Origin: Roseomonas sp.
GTDB lineage: Bacteria; Pseudomonadota; Alphaproteobacteria; Acetobacterales; Acetobacteraceae
Length of the DNA stretch: 58,433 nucleotides
Reading direction: 5' to 3'
Assembly: GCA_020249865.1 (NCBI GenBank)
Contig: JADCEV010000032.1
Location: forward strand, 1 to 58,433
The notes beneath the pieces were generated by a model. It had not been told where the DNA came from. It saw nothing but the letters and a program-made list of their open reading frames with translations, and ran no database searches. The position numbers were made by a program, and so were the translations under genes. Shown in pieces: positions 53,804-58,433 of the stretch; positions within the stretch are counted from its first letter, which is position 1, and each line of letters starts with the position of its first letter.

Positions 53804-54240
53804 TCTCTGCCCTGTTTTCCCGTGGTGCTGCGGGCGTTCCCGCCCCTGCGCCGCTTGATTTCGCCACACTGCAATTGCCGCCATCGCCCAATACCTGCCT
53901 GCTGACGCCAAGCGTCGCACCTGGGCAGGGGCATTTGCATCGGGACCCTCTGCCTGCCTCACCCGAAGCCGTGATGGCGGCTTTGGATCGCGTGGCGGCC
54001 GGCATGCCGCGAACCTTTCCACTGGCGCGCTTTCCGGCGCGCAATCAGGCGCAATGGGTGGTGCGCAGTGCGCTGATGAATTACCCGGACATCGTCGTGG
54101 CGGAAGCGGCTGCGGTTGAAGGCGGCACCGGGCTTTGGATGTATTCGCGCAGCCTGATCGGCTGGTCTGATCTTGGCGTCAATCGCGCGCGCGTCATGGC
54201 CTGGCTTGAAGCGCTGGAAGCGGCGCTGCGCGCGGGCTAG
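53800..54240 (+). CDS. DUF1499 family protein
   Basis: A 146-residue protein. After a variable start it has 'SPNTCLLTPS', 'DPLPASPEAVMAALDRVAAG' and the family end 'LWMYSRSLIGWSDLGVNRAR' followed by 'MAWLEALEAAL'. The 'SRSxxGxSDLGVNxxR' tail is the DUF1499 signature. The family has no established function; many members are lipoproteins or membrane-linked, but no signal peptide is seen here. Last gene of the overlapping run that begins with the FAD/Fe-S dehydrogenase. Confidence 0.75.
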   Translation: MISALFSRGAAGVPAPAPLDFATLQLPPSPNTCLLTPSVAPGQGHLHRDPLPASPEAVMAALDRVAAGMPRTFPLARFPARNQAQWVVRSALMNYPDIVVAEAAAVEGGTGLWMYSRSLIGWSDLGVNRARVMAWLEALEAALRAG

Positions 54241-54320
54241 TGGTGCGGTTCATGCTGACCTTTCCCCTCCCCAAAATGCCCCCGCGCATCACCAGCCATA
54301 TGTTTGGTGGGCCGATTCAC

Positions 54321-54345
54321 GCTGCTGTCGGCAACCGACAGCAGC
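54321..54345. promoter_or_regulatory. Perfect 11-bp hairpin upstream of the SbmA-like transporter
   Basis: GCTGCTGTCGG (54321-54331) and CCGACAGCAGC (54335-54345) are exact complements with a CAA loop, 24 bp before the transporter ATG and 81 bp after the DUF1499 stop. No T-run follows on the plus strand. It could be a terminator of the upstream operon lacking a U-tract, a structured leader masking the transporter's ribosome site, or an operator. Confidence 0.5.
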
Positions 54346-54368
54346 GATCGGACCACTAGGCATCACGC

Positions 54369-56105
54369 ATGCGCTGGATCATTACCTTCATCGCCGAAGC
54401 CTGGGCGCTGACCGTACCCTATTGGCGCAGCGAGGAACGCTGGCGCGCGCGCCTGCTGCTGGCCGTGGTCATCGCACTCAATCTTTCACTGGTCGGCATG
54501 ACGGTGCTGCTCACTTTCTGGCAGCGCGCTTTCTATAATTCGCTGGAAAGCCGTGATTGGGATGGCTTTATCGCGCTGCTTTTCACCTGGCATCGTACGG
54601 AAGCGGAAGGGCTCTTGCCCGGCTTTGTGCTGGTGGCGGTGCTCTATATCCTGATTGCGGTTTATCAGCTTTATCTGCGTCAGGCCTTGCAAATGCGCTG
54701 GCGGCGCTGGCTGACAGATGTCTATCTGGCGCAATGGCTGTCTGATCGCGCCTATTACCGCATGGCCTTGACTGATCCCGGCATGGATAACCCTGATCAG
54801 CGCATTGCCGATGACGTCAGGCTTTTTGTTGAGGATATGCTCTCACTTGGCATTGGTCTCATGAATTCCATTGTCACTCTTGGATCATTTGTTCTTGTGC
54901 TTTGGTCGCTTTCGGGCGCGATTACCGTCCTTGGTATGGAGATTCCGGGCTATATGGTCTGGGTTGCGCTCATCTATGCGCTGCTTGGCACCTGGCTTGC
55001 GCATCTGATCGGGCGGCCACTGATTGCGCTCAATTTCTCACTGCAAAGGCTGGAAGCAGATTTCCGCTATGCGCTGGTGCGGCTGCGCGAAAATACCGAA
55101 GGCATCGCGCTTTATGGTGGGGAAGCAGATGAAAAGCGCGGCCTGACGCAGCGCTTCGGCAAGCTGCTGGTGAATTGGTGGGACATCATGCGCGCCACAA
55201 AGCGCCTGACCTTCTTCACCGCCGGCTATGCGCAGGTGGCCTCCATTTTCCCGATTGTGGTTGCGGCACCCGCCTATTTTGCGGGGCGCATGCCGCTTGG
55301 TGGCCTGATTCAAACCAGCAGTGCCTTTGGCCAGGTGCAGGGCTCACTTTCCTGGTTCGTGGATAATTACGCCAAGCTCACGGAATGGCGCGCGACGGTG
55401 CAGCGGCTGACAGGCTTCACACAAGCCGTGGCCAAAGCGCGGGAAGCAGGCACCGGCCCGGTTGCAGGGCAAGGTCAGGCCGGGCAGCTTGAAATCCGCG
55501 ACATGACACTCAGCCTGCCCGATGGTCGCGTCTTGCTGACAGATGCGGCGCTGCATGTCGCAGCCGGTGAAGCCGTGCTGATCAATGGCCCATCGGGGTC
55601 AGGCAAATCCACGCTGTTCCGCGCCATGGCAGGCATTTGGCCCTTTGGCAGCGGCATGATCGCCTTGCCTGAAGGTGCGCGCCTGCTGTTCCTGCCGCAG
55701 CGGCCCTATCTGCCATTGGGCAGCTTGAAGCGCGCGGTTTGCTATCCGCAAGACGAAGCGGATTTCAGTGATGCCGATGTGACCGCCGCCTTGGAAGAAG
55801 CGGGGCTGGGTCACCTGGCAACGCGGCTGCAGGATGTGGATAGCTGGGGCCAGAGGCTTTCCGGCGGCGAACAGCAACGGCTTTCCTTCGCGCGCGCCTT
55901 CTTGCAGCGCCCCGATTGGCTTTTTCTGGATGAGGCCACGGCAAGCCTTGACACTGCGGCGGAGCATGAGCTGCATGAAAAACTGCAGCATGCCCTGCCG
56001 GGCATAACCATGATTTCCATCGCCCATCGCCCTGCGGTGGAGCAATTCCACGCTCGGCTGCTGACGGTGGAAGAAGGCAAGCTGGTGGAAAAAGGCAGCG
56101 CTTGA
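54369..56105 (+). CDS. ABC transporter, SbmA/BacA-like permease fused to ATPase (YddA/ABCD type)
   Basis: A 578-residue fused ABC protein. The N-terminal half (1-345) has six spans and the SbmA/BacA family loop 'EADFRYALVRLRENTEGIAL', preceded by 'MDNPDQRIADDVRLFVEDML' (NPDQRI motif shared with peroxisomal ABCD proteins and YddA). The C-terminal ATPase has Walker A 'INGPSGSGKSTLFRAMAGIW' at about 407, signature 'LSGGEQQRLSFARAFLQRP' and Walker B 'WLFLDEATASLDTAAEHEL'. Relatives import peptides or very-long-chain fatty acids; the substrate here is unknown. Probably a homodimer. The upstream hairpin may influence expression. It converges on the GMC gene 26 bp away. Confidence 0.9.
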   Translation: MRWIITFIAEAWALTVPYWRSEERWRARLLLAVVIALNLSLVGMTVLLTFWQRAFYNSLESRDWDGFIALLFTWHRTEAEGLLPGFVLVAVLYILIAVYQLYLRQALQMRWRRWLTDVYLAQWLSDRAYYRMALTDPGMDNPDQRIADDVRLFVEDMLSLGIGLMNSIVTLGSFVLVLWSLSGAITVLGMEIPGYMVWVALIYALLGTWLAHLIGRPLIALNFSLQRLEADFRYALVRLRENTEGIALYGGEADEKRGLTQRFGKLLVNWWDIMRATKRLTFFTAGYAQVASIFPIVVAAPAYFAGRMPLGGLIQTSSAFGQVQGSLSWFVDNYAKLTEWRATVQRLTGFTQAVAKAREAGTGPVAGQGQAGQLEIRDMTLSLPDGRVLLTDAALHVAAGEAVLINGPSGSGKSTLFRAMAGIWPFGSGMIALPEGARLLFLPQRPYLPLGSLKRAVCYPQDEADFSDADVTAALEEAGLGHLATRLQDVDSWGQRLSGGEQQRLSFARAFLQRPDWLFLDEATASLDTAAEHELHEKLQHALPGITMISIAHRPAVEQFHARLLTVEEGKLVEKGSA

Positions 56106-56131
56106 AACGCGCTGCCCTTGCTTCCAACGCG

Positions 56132-57697
56132 TCAGCCCATCGCCCGCATCCGCCGCGCCGCGGCTTCGCCAATCATCACGCAGGTGAAGTGCAGATTGGC
56201 GCGACAATCGGAGGGCATGATGGAGGCATCCACCACGCGCAATCCTTCCACACCGCGCAGCTTCAAATCCGGGTCCACCACGCCGCGTGGGTCTTCATGT
56301 GCGGTCATGCGGCAGGTGCCGGCGGCGTGCTGGATATCACCTGCCTGATCGAGCATAAGCTGATCCAGCGCGTCATCGGCCAATGCAGCGGCCTCTTTCA
56401 TGCTTAGCGCCGTTTCACCAAAGGTGATGGCATCCGCAATATCCGCGATTGGCGGCAGCGCGCAAAGCTTCGCCAAACGCCGCACCCCATCGCGCATGCG
56501 CAGCCGATCGGCGGGATGGTCCAGCATGTTTTCCTCCACCACCGGCTGCGCATCCGGATCGGCCGAGGTCAAACGTACTTCACCGCGCGACAGCGCGTCA
56601 TAAAGTGCCACGCCAATGCCGCCATTGGGTGCCACGCCGCCTTCCGCCAGGCCACGATGGTTATAGGCGATGATGATCATGTCACGCTCACCGCCACCGG
56701 CTAATTTGCTGCTGTACGTCAGGCAGCAATTCGTATGCCGCGCATCGGCGCCCTGCTCGCGAAAACCTGGCTTAAGTGCCAGGCTCGCGCGCAGGATTGG
56801 ATGATCCATGAAATGCTGCCCGACGGCAGGTGCATCATGCAGCACGGCAATGCCCAAGCCTTGCAAGGCCGCAGCGGGGCCGATGCCACTGCGCATCAAA
56901 ATGCAGGGGCTATGGATGGCGCCGGCGCAAAGCACCACTTCTCTTGCGGCGATATCCTCAAAGGTGCCAGCGCCGAAGCGTACGCGTACACCAGCGGCGC
57001 GACGCCCTTCGAAGATCACGCGGTCCACCAGCGCATCACCGCGAATGGTCAGGTTCGCGCGCCCACGTGCCGGTTCCAGATAGCCATCATTAGTGGTGAC
57101 GCGCAGGCCATGGCGCAGATTGATCGGGTTGCAGGAAAGCCCTTCGCCTTCCGGCGCATTCAAATCGGGCTTCACGGGATAGCCCGCGATGCGCGCGGCA
57201 TCGCGCAGCGCGCGATCAACCGCACCCCAGTTTTCTTCCGGCATGCGCCAGACGGGGATGGGGCCGCCCTGGCGCTTGCCAGGCACGCCGTAATTCGCAT
57301 CATCTTCGATGGCATCGAAAATCGGCATGACATCGGCGGCCGACCAGCCCTCACACCCTGCCTCGGCCCAGGCATCGAAGGCGGCAGGCACCCCGCGAAT
57401 GGCGATTTGCGCATTGACCGCGGAGGAACCGCCAAGCGCCTTGCCGCGCCAATAGAATTTCGGCGCCTGAGCGCGCGTGCGGCGCGTCATCAGCCCTGGC
57501 CATTGCCAGGCGGCCTGATGCGCGGGGTCATGCATGAAGGGCACGATATTGGGGCTGCGCAAAGCAGCCGGCGCTTCCGCCGCGCGCCAATCACGCCCCG
57601 CTTCCAGCAGCAAAACGCGCCGATGCGAATCCTCAGATAGCCTTGCTGCCAAGGTGGCGCCCGATGAACCCGCGCCGACCACGATCACATCATACAT
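56132..57697 (-). CDS. GMC family FAD-dependent oxidoreductase
   Basis: A 521-residue glucose-methanol-choline oxidoreductase. The FAD site is 'YDVIVVGAGSSGATLAARLS'. GMC signature 1 is 'GKALGGSSAVNAQIAIRGVP', signature 2 'LCAGAIHSPCILMRSGIGPA', and the catalytic region includes 'IQHAAGTCRMTAHEDPRGVV' and 'NLHFTCVMIGEAAARRMRA'. It oxidises a primary or secondary alcohol; choline or another alcohol is possible but not decided. No signal peptide. It lies 25 bp after the TPR gene on the same strand. Confidence 0.9.
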   Translation of the reverse strand: MYDVIVVGAGSSGATLAARLSEDSHRRVLLLEAGRDWRAAEAPAALRSPNIVPFMHDPAHQAAWQWPGLMTRRTRAQAPKFYWRGKALGGSSAVNAQIAIRGVPAAFDAWAEAGCEGWSAADVMPIFDAIEDDANYGVPGKRQGGPIPVWRMPEENWGAVDRALRDAARIAGYPVKPDLNAPEGEGLSCNPINLRHGLRVTTNDGYLEPARGRANLTIRGDALVDRVIFEGRRAAGVRVRFGAGTFEDIAAREVVLCAGAIHSPCILMRSGIGPAAALQGLGIAVLHDAPAVGQHFMDHPILRASLALKPGFREQGADARHTNCCLTYSSKLAGGGERDMIIIAYNHRGLAEGGVAPNGGIGVALYDALSRGEVRLTSADPDAQPVVEENMLDHPADRLRMRDGVRRLAKLCALPPIADIADAITFGETALSMKEAAALADDALDQLMLDQAGDIQHAAGTCRMTAHEDPRGVVDPDLKLRGVEGLRVVDASIMPSDCRANLHFTCVMIGEAAARRMRAMG

Positions 57698-57722
57698 GGC
57701 TGCAAACTCCTGGCGTTATCAT

Positions 57723-58433
57723 TCAGCGCGCCATCAGCGCTTCCGCCCGCGCGCGCTGTGGCGGCGGCAAATCCTCACGCGCCAAAAGCGCAGTCAGGAC
57801 ATCACGCGCTTCGGTGGCTTTTCCCGTGCTGATCTGCAATTCGGCAAAATCAAGTACTGGTTCGGCCATGGCGGGCGCTAACCGCATGGCCTGTTGAAAT
57901 GCATTGGCGGCTTCCACCTGATTGCCCAGTTTCAGCCAAACACGGCCGAGCAGATGGCGCAGATCGGCACTATTCGGGTCCTGATCCAGACCTCGGCGTG
58001 TGGCGAGCATCGCTTCGCGCGTCCGGTTCATCGCCAGAAGCACAGTGCCCTCATGGAAAAGTGCCCAGGGGTCGCGCGGCTGCATCACCAAGGCTTTGCG
58101 GATTTCGCCGAGTGCATCATCCAATCGCCCAGCCTGCGTATAGACCTCGGCCAGGGCGACATGCACCCATACCGCGCGGGGATCGAGTTGTTGTGCGCGG
58201 CGATAATCCTCAAGCGCTGCTTCCACGCGCCCCAGGCGAAATTGTGCAAGGCCGCGCAGATACCAGGCTGCGCCCTGTTCGGGATTGGCGTTGATCATGA
58301 TCTCAGCGACGTCAAGTGCATCGCGCGCACGGCCTTCACGCAAATAGCTCCGCCCCATCAGGCCGCGCGCTGTGTTTTCGATGGCAGTATCGCCAGTCGC
58401 GCTGCGCAATAGGACACGCAGCTTTTCGCGCAC
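57723..58433 (-). CDS. Tetratricopeptide-repeat protein (5' truncated)
   Basis: The frame runs off the right edge, so only the C-terminal 236 residues are seen. It contains about six TPR units, for example 'AWYLRGLAQFRLGRVEAALE', 'VHVALAEVYTQAGRLDDALG', 'ALFHEGTVLLAMNRTREAML' and 'LRHLLGRVWLKLGNQVEAAN'. The usual W/L/G/Y/A/A/P positions are conserved. Such arrays mediate protein contacts. The missing N-terminus may carry a catalytic domain such as a sulfotransferase, or a membrane anchor. GMC oxidoreductase follows in the same direction. Confidence 0.82.
   Translation of the reverse strand: MREKLRVLLRSATGDTAIENTARGLMGRSYLREGRARDALDVAEIMINANPEQGAAWYLRGLAQFRLGRVEAALEDYRRAQQLDPRAVWVHVALAEVYTQAGRLDDALGEIRKALVMQPRDPWALFHEGTVLLAMNRTREAMLATRRGLDQDPNSADLRHLLGRVWLKLGNQVEAANAFQQAMRLAPAMAEPVLDFAELQISTGKATEARDVLTALLAREDLPPPQRARAEALMAR

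Noticed and set aside
1-58433. Search for CRISPR arrays, prophage, insertion sequences, tRNA or rRNA genes
   Set aside because: No regularly spaced direct repeats, transposase or integrase motifs, or structured RNA gene patterns were seen on either strand.

Overview
This window is about 58 kb of GC-rich, gene-dense chromosome. Gene content and style point to an alphaproteobacterium, most likely in the Acetobacteraceae (Roseomonas-like). The pointers are an alphaproteobacterial-type glutamate-cysteine ligase beside rsmE and ubiA, a mutY / DUF721 / DsbA / smc cluster, a proton-pumping pyrophosphatase, and heavy use of GCG, GGC and GCC codons. This assignment is inference; no rRNA or other marker is present. 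No tRNA, rRNA, CRISPR array, insertion sequence or prophage was recognised.

Layout. 1-3.2 kb: tail of a nitronate monooxygenase-like gene, an esterase-like hydrolase and an MFS transporter. 3.3-8.9 kb: the most unusual locus. Three consecutive genes encode proteins with one shared plan (cytosolic N-terminal domain, single membrane span, short coiled coil, proline-rich linker), each ending in a different periplasmic domain: a trypsin-like protease, a YfaP/DUF2135-like beta domain, and an unrecognised beta-rich domain. Two coiled-coil lipoproteins follow. 8.9-15.5 kb: housekeeping and stress genes (phosphoesterase, host-attachment family protein, luciferase-like flavoenzyme, guanine-type deaminase, DUF445, SRAP, mtnA). 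15.5-17.1 kb: a lower-GC patch with a short RTX protein and decayed coding fragments. 17.1-23.4 kb: smc, dsbA-like and DUF721 on the minus strand, with mutY divergent. 23.5-32.4 kb: a chemoreceptor with a C-terminal PilZ-like domain, gshA, rsmE, ubiA, a methyltransferase, a sulfurtransferase, mtnP, a tiny lipoprotein and an SDR. 32.4-39.3 kb: gamma-glutamyltransferase, MmgE/PrpD, an iron-type ABC permease, DUF4239 and an M20 peptidase. 39.4-43.6 kb: soluble and membrane pyrophosphatases, a bidirectional terminator and argG. 43.7-48.4 kb: a tandem pair of secreted hydrolases, an amine oxidase and a serine-glyoxylate-type aminotransferase. 48.5-54.2 kb: a large FAD/Fe-S dehydrogenase heading a chain of genes with overlapping stops and starts. 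54.3-58.4 kb: an SbmA/BacA-like ABC transporter, a GMC oxidoreductase and a partial TPR protein.

How genes may work together. mtnA and mtnP are two methionine-salvage steps placed 15 kb apart. Ppa and HppA both consume pyrophosphate, which ArgG produces. The divergent aminotransferase and FAD/Fe-S dehydrogenase would fit glyoxylate/2-hydroxyacid metabolism. The three-protein cassette with two lipoproteins looks like an uncharacterised cell-envelope assembly and is the best candidate here for an undescribed system.
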